The translations under genes were made by a program, and so were the position numbers. The notes below the pieces were generated by a model. It ran no database searches. It worked only from the letters and a program-made list of their open reading frames with translations, and was not told the origin of the DNA. A DNA stretch of 51,052 nucleotides from Firmicutes bacterium M10-2 (lineage in GTDB: Bacteria > Bacillota_I > Bacilli_A > Erysipelotrichales > Erysipelotrichaceae), in NCBI GenBank assembly GCA_000403415.2, contig KE159697.1:1-51052 (forward strand), in the 5' to 3' direction. How positions within the stretch are numbered: the stretch's first letter is position 1; each line of letters opens with the position of its first letter. Below are positions 43,626 through 51,052 of this stretch, piece by piece.

Positions 43626-44612
43626 TTAATCTTCTTCTTGTTCAAGTTTTTCCTTCGCTTTTTCAAAAAAAGGCAAAAAGGCCGAAGGAACAGCCAGTTC
43701 ATTTTCAATTGTGTCGATATCATAAAAATTTTTTCCTTCACGTACATAAAACAGTTGTGCGCTCATACGCCATTCCACATGGGAAAAAATATGAGTATAT
43801 TCTCCCAGATCGATCTTCTTTTCGATCGCATCGGGATCAGGAATCGTTTCATCGAATTCATACATATTCGCAAGCAATCCTGTATCGCTTCGCTTGTTCA
43901 TATGGATCTTTTTTCCGTCCGTAAGCACATAAATTTGTTTTATTTCGACTTTCCGCGCTTTCTTTTTCGGTTTGACGGGCAAACTTTCCGGATCTTTTGT
44001 TTTACAATACGCTTGTACCGGACAAATCGTGCATTTAGGCGATCTTGGCGTACAAATTGCCGCCCCCAGTTCCATTAACGCCTGATTATAATCTTGGATC
44101 GGATCGACAAGAGAATCTTCCACAAGCTCAGAGATTCTCTTTTTTCCCGCTGCTTTTGTGATGTCAAGACGAATATCGTATAATCTGGCGAAAACCCGTG
44201 ATACATTCCCGTCAATCGCACTCACTTTTTCGCCGTATGCGATGCTTGCGATCGCACCAGATGTATAATCGCCGATTCCGGGAAGCCTTGCTAATTGCTT
44301 CTTGGTCACCGGCAACTTGCCATCATATTGTTCGACACAGACTTGGGCACACTTTTTCAAATTGCGGCACCGCGAATAATAACCAAGACCTTCCCATGCT
44401 TTATGAAGCTGTTCGTCATTTGCTGCAGCTAAAGCCGGAATATTCGGATAAAGCTCGATAAAACGTTCAAAATACGGAAGCATCGCTTCGATTCGCGTTT
44501 GCTGCGCCATAATTTCCGAAATCCAGATTCGATACGGATCCCTATTTTTTCGAAAAGAAAGCTTGCGTGCATTTTCTCGATACCACGCAAGCAAATTCGT
44601 TTGCATTGTCAT
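43626..44612 (-). CDS. mutY: A/G-specific adenine DNA glycosylase
   Basis: A 328-residue MutY, which removes adenine mispaired with 8-oxoguanine. The helix-hairpin-helix is LPGIGDYTSGAIAS near residue 110, the catalytic Asp lies in SAIDGNVSRV near residue 134, and the [4Fe-4S] cysteines are in AICTPRSPKCTICPVQAYC. The C-terminal NUDIX-like domain (about 225-328) carries the HVEWRM motif for oxoG recognition. The ATG at 44612 follows GAGGAATTG; an in-frame TTG two codons earlier is less likely. It is a single gene. Confidence 0.95.
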   Translation of the reverse strand: MTMQTNLLAWYRENARKLSFRKNRDPYRIWISEIMAQQTRIEAMLPYFERFIELYPNIPALAAANDEQLHKAWEGLGYYSRCRNLKKCAQVCVEQYDGKLPVTKKQLARLPGIGDYTSGAIASIAYGEKVSAIDGNVSRVFARLYDIRLDITKAAGKKRISELVEDSLVDPIQDYNQALMELGAAICTPRSPKCTICPVQAYCKTKDPESLPVKPKKKARKVEIKQIYVLTDGKKIHMNKRSDTGLLANMYEFDETIPDPDAIEKKIDLGEYTHIFSHVEWRMSAQLFYVREGKNFYDIDTIENELAVPSAFLPFFEKAKEKLEQEED

Positions 44613-44650
44613 ATTCAATTCCTCGCTTTTTCATTATAAAAAAGAGGTGC

Positions 44651-44680
44651 AAAAAAGAGCAAGAAAATTCTCCTGCTCTT
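44651..44680 (-). terminator. Terminator of the MurNAc PTS gene
   Basis: On the minus strand AAGAGCA/TGCTCTT stem with a partly paired loop, followed by T6. Confidence 0.75.
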
Positions 44681-44689
44681 GATCTTCTT

Positions 44690-46597
44690 TTAATTTTCGC
44701 AGCGGATTACTTCCGTTACGCCTTTTTCCACCGCAATACCGGTGTGTGTGACGATTCGCATATTCATTCCGTTTGTCACGATCATCGGCGTTGTCAAATC
44801 GATTTTTTTCGATCGAAAGAAATCACGGTCAAGATGTACAAGCGGATCGCCGATCTTGACAGCCTGTCCTTCCTGAACTTGCATAGTAAAGCCTTGCCCA
44901 TTGAGCTCGACCGTATTCAGGCCGATATGAATCAAGATTTCCACTCCGTCATCATCGATCAATCCGATCGCATGCTTCGTTCCGGCAATCATACACACTT
45001 TGCCATCGCAAGGAGAAACGATTTCGCTTCCTTCAAAACAAAACGCCACACCATCTCCCATCATCCGACTGGCAAACACATTATCCTGCACCTGCGAAAG
45101 CGCAATACATTGTCCGTCAACCGGCGCAAAAAGCTTTGAATTCGATTTGATGGCCTCTCCGTCTGCTTCGATGTCCTCTTCCTCTTTTACCTCTTTATCG
45201 TGTACGAAAAGCTTTGTGATAATAAACCCGCCTACATAGGAAATACACAAGCCAATCAGGAAGTTAAGCATGCCTGTGACCCCTTGCATAAGCGGAATGG
45301 CCACCAGACCACTTGGCCCCCAAGCATTGGACATAACATGCGTAAGCATAATGTACGCGCCTCCGAAACCGGCACCGATTCCGGCTGTAATAAATGGTTT
45401 TCCAAGTGGCAGCGTTACACCGTAAATCAACGGTTCGCCAACCCCCAGGAAACCGGCAGGAAGCGCACCGGTAATGATCGTTTTCAGGCGTTCGTTACCT
45501 ACTTTCTTGGCAATAAAATAAATGGCAATTGCCGCACCAACTTGTCCGGCACCACCCATCGCAAGGACCGGGAACAAAGAAACCCCACCCATTTGCTCAA
45601 GCTGGATCGCATAAATCGGAATCAGTCCATGATGAAGTCCGAGAAGGACCATCGGCAAGAAAAGAGCAGCCAATAAAAATCCACTCACAACACGCACGAA
45701 CGGATGCGTCGAATTGATGATCAGCGTCAGTCCCGAAACAAGGGCATCGCTGGCAAAACCTGCCACCGGCATAATTACGAAAATGAAGAGCACACCGGCA
45801 ATCAGCAGCGAAACAAACGGCGTCACAATCAAATCAAGGACATCCGGAACGTGCTTGCGGATATTTTTTTCAATAATCGAAAGCAGCCAGACTCCGAAGA
45901 TCACACCGATAATCCCGCCTTTTCCGGTTGTTAAAATCGATTCGAGAGGTTCTGCCTCGTTGTACAAACCGACCATTTTCGAAATTTCCACCACATTGGC
46001 ACCAATGCTGATGGCACCGATCATTCCGCCAAATGCGGGTGTTGCGCCAAATACTTGGGCCGCGTAAATTCCGGTATAAATCGCAAAATATCCTAAAAAC
46101 GCATTGCCGAGCAGCGACAGGATAAGCTGGAGCATCGTAAAGAACGATCCGCTCACGACTCCATCAGCCATCATTTGTGCCAGCAAGCTGGCAAATCCGT
46201 TAAACAATCCGGCCGCGATAATCGCCGGAATCAGCGGTACGAAAATTTCGGAAATCAGTTTCAAGATCCTCTTGAACTTGTTTTCCTTCTGCCCTTCTTT
46301 AATGCGGGACTTGTTTTCCTGCCAATCGTTTGTATTTCCGCCTTTTGGAAGTTTGAATTCCTCAATGCAAAGATCTGTTACTTTTTTCACTTTTCCGGGT
46401 CCAAGCACAATTTGCAGACTGTTTCCTTCAACAACAAGTCCTAAAACGCCTTCCAATCTTTTCAACGATTTTGTATCGACCCGATCTACATCCTTGACAG
46501 TGACACGCAAACGTGTCATGCAGTGTGCTGTCTTGGTGACATTGCCAGGGCCGCCAAGCAAAGTAACAATTTGTTTTGCGAGTTCGAGATTTGTCAT
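44690..46597 (-). CDS. PTS EIIBCA, probably for N-acetylmuramic acid
   Basis: A 635-residue fused transporter of the glucose superfamily: EIIB at the N-terminus (phospho-Cys26 in AHCMTRLRV), EIIC in the middle (about ten membrane segments, with GVGEPLIYGVTLP), and EIIA at the C-terminus (His in EILIHIGLNTVEL). MurP of E. coli and B. subtilis is EIIBC only, so the EIIA fusion is a difference. The substrate is inferred from the overlap with murQ (ATGA). AGGAGGTT lies upstream. The sequence could by itself also suit beta-glucosides or sucrose. Confidence 0.9.
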   Translation of the reverse strand: MTNLELAKQIVTLLGGPGNVTKTAHCMTRLRVTVKDVDRVDTKSLKRLEGVLGLVVEGNSLQIVLGPGKVKKVTDLCIEEFKLPKGGNTNDWQENKSRIKEGQKENKFKRILKLISEIFVPLIPAIIAAGLFNGFASLLAQMMADGVVSGSFFTMLQLILSLLGNAFLGYFAIYTGIYAAQVFGATPAFGGMIGAISIGANVVEISKMVGLYNEAEPLESILTTGKGGIIGVIFGVWLLSIIEKNIRKHVPDVLDLIVTPFVSLLIAGVLFIFVIMPVAGFASDALVSGLTLIINSTHPFVRVVSGFLLAALFLPMVLLGLHHGLIPIYAIQLEQMGGVSLFPVLAMGGAGQVGAAIAIYFIAKKVGNERLKTIITGALPAGFLGVGEPLIYGVTLPLGKPFITAGIGAGFGGAYIMLTHVMSNAWGPSGLVAIPLMQGVTGMLNFLIGLCISYVGGFIITKLFVHDKEVKEEEDIEADGEAIKSNSKLFAPVDGQCIALSQVQDNVFASRMMGDGVAFCFEGSEIVSPCDGKVCMIAGTKHAIGLIDDDGVEILIHIGLNTVELNGQGFTMQVQEGQAVKIGDPLVHLDRDFFRSKKIDLTTPMIVTNGMNMRIVTHTGIAVEKGVTEVIRCEN

Positions 46598-47499
46598 ACT
46601 TGAACCTCCTGTTCCACATTCCCGATACATCCATCTGCCCGATCCAGAGCGTTTTGTGCCTGCTCTTTCGAACAGCCCATCAAGACCATCGTAATTGCTA
46701 CACGGACTTGTCCATCTGCATTTTTGAGAGCGTTTTGTGCCTGCTCTTTCGAGCATCCGGTCACAGCCATGACGATATTCGTTCCTCGTGTCACGAGTTT
46801 TTCATTGGTCATCTTCACATCAACCATATAGTTTTTATAAATTTTTCCGATTCGGATCATGCTCAGCGTACTGATCATATTGCAGACAAGCTTCGTGGTC
46901 GTTCCTGCCTTTAAACGAGTCGATCCTGTCAAAACTTCCGGACCCGGAACCACTTCGATTGTCAACGGGCAAATTTTTGCGATTTCGCTTTCCCAGTTGC
47001 ATACGACAGCTGCGGTTCTGGATCCAAGTTTTTGTGCGTATTCCAATCCGCCGATCACATACGGTGTCCTGCCGCTGGCAGCCAGTCCGATCACAAGATC
47101 GATCGGGGAAAGATCGATTACCTGCAAATCTGTTTTTCCTTGTTCTTTATTGTCTTCGGCACCTTCTACGGCTTTGATAAATGCGTGCTGCCCTCCGGCA
47201 ATAAGTCCGATCACTGTATTGTCGTCGACCCCAAAAGTCGGGGGACATTCTACCGCATCAAGCAGACCGATCCGGCCGCTTGTTCCCGCACCCATATAAA
47301 TAATCCGACCACCTTGTGCTAACGCATCTTGCGCGATTTCGATCACGCGCTCGATTTTATCGTATTGCGATTCGATGCACGTCACCGCTCTCATGTTTTC
47401 CTCGTTCATCACCTCAATGGCTTCCCTTAACTCCATCGAACTCAATCCTGATGTTCTTGGATTTTCCTGTTCGGTTGTCATTTTTTTGAAATCAATCAT
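46594..47499 (-). CDS. murQ: N-acetylmuramic acid 6-phosphate etherase
   Basis: A 301-residue SIS-domain lyase that splits MurNAc 6-phosphate into GlcNAc 6-phosphate and lactate in peptidoglycan salvage. The signature is GAGTSGRIGLLDAVECPPTF near residue 70, then GLAASGRTPYVIGGLEYA and PEVLTGSTRLKAGT. The C-terminus repeats a 27-residue unit starting GCSKEQAQNAL. It overlaps the PTS gene by four nt. GGAGGAG lies upstream of the ATG. Upstream are a promoter and a likely MurR operator. Confidence 0.95.
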   Translation of the reverse strand: MIDFKKMTTEQENPRTSGLSSMELREAIEVMNEENMRAVTCIESQYDKIERVIEIAQDALAQGGRIIYMGAGTSGRIGLLDAVECPPTFGVDDNTVIGLIAGGQHAFIKAVEGAEDNKEQGKTDLQVIDLSPIDLVIGLAASGRTPYVIGGLEYAQKLGSRTAAVVCNWESEIAKICPLTIEVVPGPEVLTGSTRLKAGTTTKLVCNMISTLSMIRIGKIYKNYMVDVKMTNEKLVTRGTNIVMAVTGCSKEQAQNALKNADGQVRVAITMVLMGCSKEQAQNALDRADGCIGNVEQEVQV

Positions 47500-47519
47500 G
47501 GCTTTCTCCTCCTGATTTC

Positions 47520-47548
47520 AATTTAAACAATTCGGAGTTTATTTACAA
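47520..47548 (-). promoter_or_regulatory. Promoter of murQ-PTS
   Basis: Minus-strand TTGTAA, a 17-nt spacer and TAAATT. The murQ start codon follows after about 20 nt. Confidence 0.55.
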
Positions 47549-47563
47549 TATATATGGGTAATT

Positions 47564-47580
47564 ATGAAATTTTGTTTCAT
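47564..47580. promoter_or_regulatory. Candidate MurR operator
   Basis: ATGAAA and TTTCAT arms, five nt apart, 15 nt upstream of the -35 box. An RpiR-type regulator gene lies directly in front. Confidence 0.5.
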
Positions 47581-47640
47581 CCTTTTAAACTTTCCCGAGC
47601 GGATTTCGGTTGTTGTTTCAAAAATCATCTGAAATCGCTT

Positions 47641-48507
47641 TCAATCCTGTTTCTTCTCTTCGATTTTCTTTTCGAGCAGCTTATTCGTGGAAACGATTTT
47701 TTTCATCGCTTCGTCTTTTTTCATCGAAAGATACGTGTTGTATACGATATCGACAATCGATAGCTGAGATACTCGGCTTGAGCTGGCGCCTATGCGCAAC
47801 GGCTTTTCGATCGTAGGCACATAGAGTGTGTAATCACTCATGGACGCAAGCGGATTGGTTCCGTATTTTGTGATGGAAATCAAAATTCCTTCGCAAAGCT
47901 TCACATTGCGTGCCACATCGAGAATTTCCTTGGTTTGCCCGGAATACGAAATGATGATTGCGATGTCGCCTTTATCGAGATTTGTGGAGCTGACCATCTG
48001 CATATGAATATCTTCATACAAAAACGTCCGTTTATTGACGCGTTCGAACTTCTGTTGAAAATCCTTGGCAACCAGATAGCTGGCTCCGATTCCGAACAAG
48101 TACACATAACGACACTGAAGCAAATGGATCACGATTTGTTCAAGCTCTTCAAAATCAAGAAGGCTGTAAATGTTTCGAATAGCAACAAGATTGGCATTGA
48201 GAACTTTGGCAACAAGTGCAGGCAGCTTCTCATTGGGATCCGCTTCCAAACGAATCTGGTGCAGCTGTTCGGAGAAGTTGATATCGTTTCCGAGTGCGAT
48301 CTTAAGTTCTTTAAAACCTGAAAACCCGTTTTTCTTGCATATGCGCACAATTGTCGCTGCACTGCAGAAACATTGTTTGGCCAGTGTGTGAATGTCCATA
48401 CCGACAACCTTTTGCGGGTCATGAAGAATGAATCGAAGCACTTCCTTTTCGCTTTCGGTCGCATGATATTTAAAGTATTCTTCCAATCGGTACAAACCCT
48501 TTTTCAT
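47641..48507 (-). CDS. murR: RpiR family regulator, MurR-like
   Basis: A 288-residue RpiR protein: N-terminal HTH (about 1-80; MDIHTLAKQCFCSAATIVRI is the recognition region) and a SIS domain (about 125-260; YVYLFGIGASYLVAKDF, IIISYSGQTKEILD). In MurR the SIS domain binds MurNAc 6-phosphate. The ATG at 48507 overlaps the stop of the second murQ by four nt. It probably controls both murQ units, by the operator at 47564. Confidence 0.87.
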   Translation of the reverse strand: MKKGLYRLEEYFKYHATESEKEVLRFILHDPQKVVGMDIHTLAKQCFCSAATIVRICKKNGFSGFKELKIALGNDINFSEQLHQIRLEADPNEKLPALVAKVLNANLVAIRNIYSLLDFEELEQIVIHLLQCRYVYLFGIGASYLVAKDFQQKFERVNKRTFLYEDIHMQMVSSTNLDKGDIAIIISYSGQTKEILDVARNVKLCEGILISITKYGTNPLASMSDYTLYVPTIEKPLRIGASSSRVSQLSIVDIVYNTYLSMKKDEAMKKIVSTNKLLEKKIEEKKQD

Positions 48508-49385
48508 ACCGCTTCGATCCTTCCGTCTGCCTTGTCGAGCAGTGCCTTTGCGTACGATTTCGAGCAACCCTTTTTCCCCATAACAATCGCTGTCTTGATT
48601 TGTCCATCAGCCGATTGAATAAGAGATACGGCTTCGGCTCGCGTACACCCGATTGTTTCGCATACGATACGCACTCCCCGATCAATGAGCTTTTCGTTGG
48701 AGAGCTGCACATCCACCATGTAATTTTTATACACTTTGCCAAGCTGCGCCATGCTCAACGTGCTGATCATATTGCAGACAAGTTTCGTGGCTGTTCCCGC
48801 CTTTAAACGAGTCGATCCTGTTAAAACTTCCGGACCGGCTACAGCTTCGATTGTCAACGGGCACATTTTTGCGATTAAACTGTTTGGATTGCACACGACA
48901 GCGGCTGTCTTTGCTCCGACGTTTTGGGCGTATTCGAGTGCTCCGAGAACATACGGGGTGCGCCCGCTCGCCGCTAAACCTACAACCATATCGTTTTCGG
49001 TAAGGGCTATCCGTTCCAGATCCGCTTTTCCGTTTTCTTTGTGATCTTCCACACGGGCGTTGGAAAATCCGTCCACTCCTCCGGCAAGCAGTCCAAGAAC
49101 TTTTTCGGGCTCGGTTCCGAACGTGGGCGGACATTCCAAAGCATCGAGCCAACCGATCATGCCACTTGTCCCGGCTCCGATATAAATAAGACGTCCGCCC
49201 TTTTTCAGGGCAGCACTTGTTTCCATGATCACACGTTTGATCTTGGTTGTTTGAGATTCCAAACAGCGTACCGCATTCATATTTTCATCATTCATCGTGT
49301 TGATTTGTTGTTCGAGCGACATTTCGCTGAAATTCGCACTTTTTTTATTGGGTTGTTCCGTAATAAGTTGTTCAAGTTCGACCAT
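48504..49385 (-). CDS. murQ: Second N-acetylmuramic acid 6-phosphate etherase
   Basis: A 293-residue paralogue of the murQ at 46594-47499. The signature is GAGTSGMIGWLDALECPPTF; GLAASGRTPYVLGALEYA and PEVLTGSTRLKAGTATKLVC are retained, so it should be active. The C-terminus has the same 27-residue repeat pattern (GCTRAEAVSLIQSADGQIK, GCSKSYAKALLDKADGRIE). The ATG at 49385 follows AAAGGCGG. It overlaps murR by four nt. A terminator lies directly in front, so it may depend on a weak promoter there. The two etherases could differ in regulation or substrate. Confidence 0.9.
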   Translation of the reverse strand: MVELEQLITEQPNKKSANFSEMSLEQQINTMNDENMNAVRCLESQTTKIKRVIMETSAALKKGGRLIYIGAGTSGMIGWLDALECPPTFGTEPEKVLGLLAGGVDGFSNARVEDHKENGKADLERIALTENDMVVGLAASGRTPYVLGALEYAQNVGAKTAAVVCNPNSLIAKMCPLTIEAVAGPEVLTGSTRLKAGTATKLVCNMISTLSMAQLGKVYKNYMVDVQLSNEKLIDRGVRIVCETIGCTRAEAVSLIQSADGQIKTAIVMGKKGCSKSYAKALLDKADGRIEAV

Positions 49386-49430
49386 AAAGAGTCCGCCTTT
49401 CTTTGTTTCCTTCATTGTACGAAAGGCATA

Positions 49431-49455
49431 AAAAAAACGGAAGTCTTTGCTTCCG
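49431..49455 (-). terminator. Terminator of the GltD-like gene
   Basis: On the minus strand CGGAAG/CTTCCG stem, loop CAAAGA, then T8. Confidence 0.85.
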
Positions 49456-49460
49456 CTCGA

Positions 49461-50672
49461 TTATTTGTTTTTGAGATATTCATTCATTTGGAAAACGGCT
49501 TTTTTCGCATCGGCCACAGCTTCGACAACAGTACGTCCTCCGTAAACGACATCACCGGCTCCAAACACTCCCGGAACGGTCGTCTGATTTTCATCAACCT
49601 TCAAAAGTCCTCGTTCATTGCCTTCAAGACCTGTTGTCGTATTGATCAATTTGGACATCGGTCCTTGGCTTGCGGCAATGATCGTAAAATCTGCAGGTTC
49701 CAATACTTCCTCTTCTTCAACGGAAACGATTTGGCCGTTCTCATCCAAATGCACAGTCTTGAACATCGGCCCTTCATCGGTAATCTTTGAAATCTGCATT
49801 CCTGATTTAAACTGCGCCCCTTCCAAAAGAGCGAGTTCTCTTTCTTTCGGATCTGCGTTGCTTTGAGTGCGGCGTGCGTACAATGTCACATAACTTACCC
49901 CGTTGTGAAGTGCGGTACGAGCGACATCAATCGCGGTATTTCCGGTACCGATTACAGCTAAACGATTGCCGATCTCAAACGATTCGGGACTTGCCAGATA
50001 ATGGATGCCGTAGCAGACATTCGGAAGCGTTTCTCCTTGTACATGCAAAGCTTGGGCACGCCAAAGGCCGCTTGCGATCAATACGGCATCGTAGCCATCG
50101 CGAAGCATATCTTCGATCGTAATGGAATTGCCGACAGCTGTATGCAGACGGAATTTGATGCCCAAAGATTTCATTTTCTTGAAGTAGCGATCGAGAATGC
50201 TTTTGGGAAGGCGGAATTCGGGAATTCCGTAACGAAGCATTCCGCCGATTTCGCTTTGTTCTTCAAATACAGTCACTTCATGACCGAGCTTGGCAAGTTC
50301 GATGGCTGCGGCCATGCCGGCCGGACCTGCGCCGATCACTGCGACATGTTTTCCTGTCGGTTCCGCTTTTTCGACTTGGACACGTTCCAAATACGTATCC
50401 GATATGAAGTGTTCGATCGAGCCCCATTCCACAGGACTTTCCTTGATTCCTTTTACGCAATGACCTTCGCATTGCTTATCGTGATCACAGACAATCGCAC
50501 AAATCAGAGAAAGCGGATTATTATCAAAAAGCATTTGTGCGGCTTCCTGCAGCTTTCCTAATTTAAAAAGTGCGATTGCTTTTGGTATGTCGGTTTGGAT
50601 CGGACATCCTTTTTGGCAGCGGGGAATCTTGCATTGCAGACAACGCTGCGCCTCAGATTGTATATTCAACAT
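49461..50672 (-). CDS. GltD-like NAD(P)H oxidoreductase (FAD, Fe-S)
   Basis: A 403-residue flavoprotein of the glutamate synthase small subunit / NfnB / dihydropyrimidine dehydrogenase PreT group. The N-terminus binds two iron-sulfur clusters (CLQCKIPRCQKGCPI and the later CDHDKQCEGHCVKGI); FAD is bound by VAVIGAGPAGMAAAIELA near residue 110, NAD(P) by LAVIGTGNTAIDVA near residue 240, with the end motif VFGAGDVVYG. No large subunit is near, so it is more likely a stand-alone or partner-dependent reductase than glutamate synthase. AAGGAGAAC lies upstream of the ATG. Confidence 0.85.
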   Translation of the reverse strand: MLNIQSEAQRCLQCKIPRCQKGCPIQTDIPKAIALFKLGKLQEAAQMLFDNNPLSLICAIVCDHDKQCEGHCVKGIKESPVEWGSIEHFISDTYLERVQVEKAEPTGKHVAVIGAGPAGMAAAIELAKLGHEVTVFEEQSEIGGMLRYGIPEFRLPKSILDRYFKKMKSLGIKFRLHTAVGNSITIEDMLRDGYDAVLIASGLWRAQALHVQGETLPNVCYGIHYLASPESFEIGNRLAVIGTGNTAIDVARTALHNGVSYVTLYARRTQSNADPKERELALLEGAQFKSGMQISKITDEGPMFKTVHLDENGQIVSVEEEEVLEPADFTIIAASQGPMSKLINTTTGLEGNERGLLKVDENQTTVPGVFGAGDVVYGGRTVVEAVADAKKAVFQMNEYLKNK

Positions 50673-50870
50673 TTATATTGTTCTCCTTCATATGCACTTA
50701 ATATATTATAATCGGTTCCATCTAATAATAAAGTAAGAGAAAAACTTCACAAAAAGAAAAGAAATTACGCTACAATAACCCTTACAAGGAGGATATGTTA
50801 AGTTATAAGAAATATAGAAAAAAAGTGTATAAATACGGCATAATGTATTCATAAAGAAAGGGTTGTATTT
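50673..50870 (+). other. Intergenic with possible IS left end and disrupted reading frame
   Basis: About 200 nt. An AAGGAGG site at 50786-50792 is followed two nt later by ATG (50795) opening a frame of 19 codons (MLSYKKYRKKVYKYGIMYS) that ends before the transposase. This could be a gene cut by the element. The pair ATAC/GTAT forms a short hairpin at 50834-50847. The exact element edge is not visible. Confidence 0.35.
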
Positions 50871-51052
50871 ATGAACACAAAGAATATCACAAACTATAAA
50901 CCTAAAGATTTTGCCGAGTTATTGGGTGTATCAGTCAAGACATTGCAGAGATGGGATAGAGAAGAAATATTGAAAGCTCATCGAACTCCTACTGATAGAA
51001 GATATTATACTTACGACCAGTATCTACAATTCAAAGGAATACAAACAGAAAA
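50871..51052 (+). mobile_element. tnpA: IS607-type serine transposase TnpA, 5' part
   Basis: The first 60 codons of an IS607 resolvase-type transposase. The MerR-like HTH reads YKPKDFAELLGVSVKTLQRW, then REEILKAHRTPTDRRYY, the usual start of these proteins; the serine recombinase domain lies beyond the window. AAAGGG sits nine nt upstream of the ATG. It is incomplete because the window ends. A tnpB gene may follow outside. Confidence 0.85.

Noticed and set aside
44690-46597. PTS EIIBCA as a sucrose or beta-glucoside transporter
   Set aside because: Sequence alone allows it, but the four-nt overlap with murQ makes MurNAc the more likely substrate.
45714-46694. Long plus-strand ORFs opposite the PTS EIIBCA gene
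   Set aside because: Shadow frames of a well-supported gene; composition and lack of start signals argue against coding.
49461-50672. Glutamate synthase small subunit as the firm name of the flavoprotein
   Set aside because: No large subunit gene is adjacent and the same domain set occurs in NfnB and PreT proteins, so only a family-level name is given.

Overview
The window reads as chromosome of a low-to-moderate GC Bacillota. Gene content and style (SecA without a zinc tail, many PTS and 6-phospho-glycosidase genes, FSA-type transaldolase next to a glycyl radical enzyme, CCA encoded in all three tRNA genes, AAGGAGG-type ribosome binding sites) would suit a gut or oral fermentative anaerobe of the Erysipelotrichia; that placement is an inference and no genus is claimed. 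Coding density is high, most genes lie on the minus strand, and rho-independent terminators mark nearly every transcription unit.

Layout. 1-9.2 kb: tRNA-Asn, a HAD phosphatase and a Ca2+/cation antiporter, the K+ uptake pair trkA-trkH, a PlsY-type acyltransferase overlapping a lipid glycosyltransferase, then a MATE exporter and a second HAD phosphatase. 9.2-11.1 kb: two small unknown proteins and an alpha/beta hydrolase with an Asp nucleophile. 11.1-16.1 kb: a beta-glucoside PTS region (EIIA, two GH1 6-phospho-beta-glucosidases, EIIB, but no EIIC) and a ROK sugar kinase with a good cre site. 16.1-17.3 kb: a LytTR regulator with a LiaF-like membrane partner. 17.4-19.5 kb: tRNA-Arg(CCT), the scar of a mobile element (ORF6N remnant, tRNA 5'-half and its promoter), a uracil permease and tRNA-Arg(CCG). 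19.5-21.4 kb: a broken TPR-type gene followed by a 25-codon peptide ORF and a small membrane protein.

21.4-25.6 kb: a DJ-1 / glutamate-cysteine ligase / ATP-grasp operon, then a DUF308 membrane protein and an Rrf2 regulator. 25.6-27.9 kb: a nucleotidyltransferase toxin-like gene with its wHTH regulator and a four-half-site operator, plus a possible JetD fragment. 27.9-31.9 kb: FSA-type aldolase, activating enzyme and glycyl radical enzyme, matching the gene set of radical-mediated 1,5-anhydrohexitol phosphate breakdown. 32-37.9 kb: cysteine synthase, PHP phosphatase, VOC protein, FCD-type GntR regulator, VanY lipoprotein, BrnQ and a DUF4186-like protein. 38-44.6 kb: prfB (with programmed frameshift) and secA, a GntR/ABC operon, and mutY. 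44.7-49.4 kb: a MurNAc salvage cluster with two murQ genes, murR and a fused PTS EIIBCA. 49.4-51 kb: a GltD-like oxidoreductase and the left edge of an IS607-type element that runs out of the window.

Most promising for new biology: the thiol/peptide operon (21.4-24.4 kb), the toxin-antitoxin-like pair with its unusual operator (25.6-27.4 kb), the tRNA-Arg scar in which a consensus promoter drives only a tRNA half, and the decayed TPR regulator with adjacent peptide ORF. I found no CRISPR array, rRNA or recognised riboswitch.
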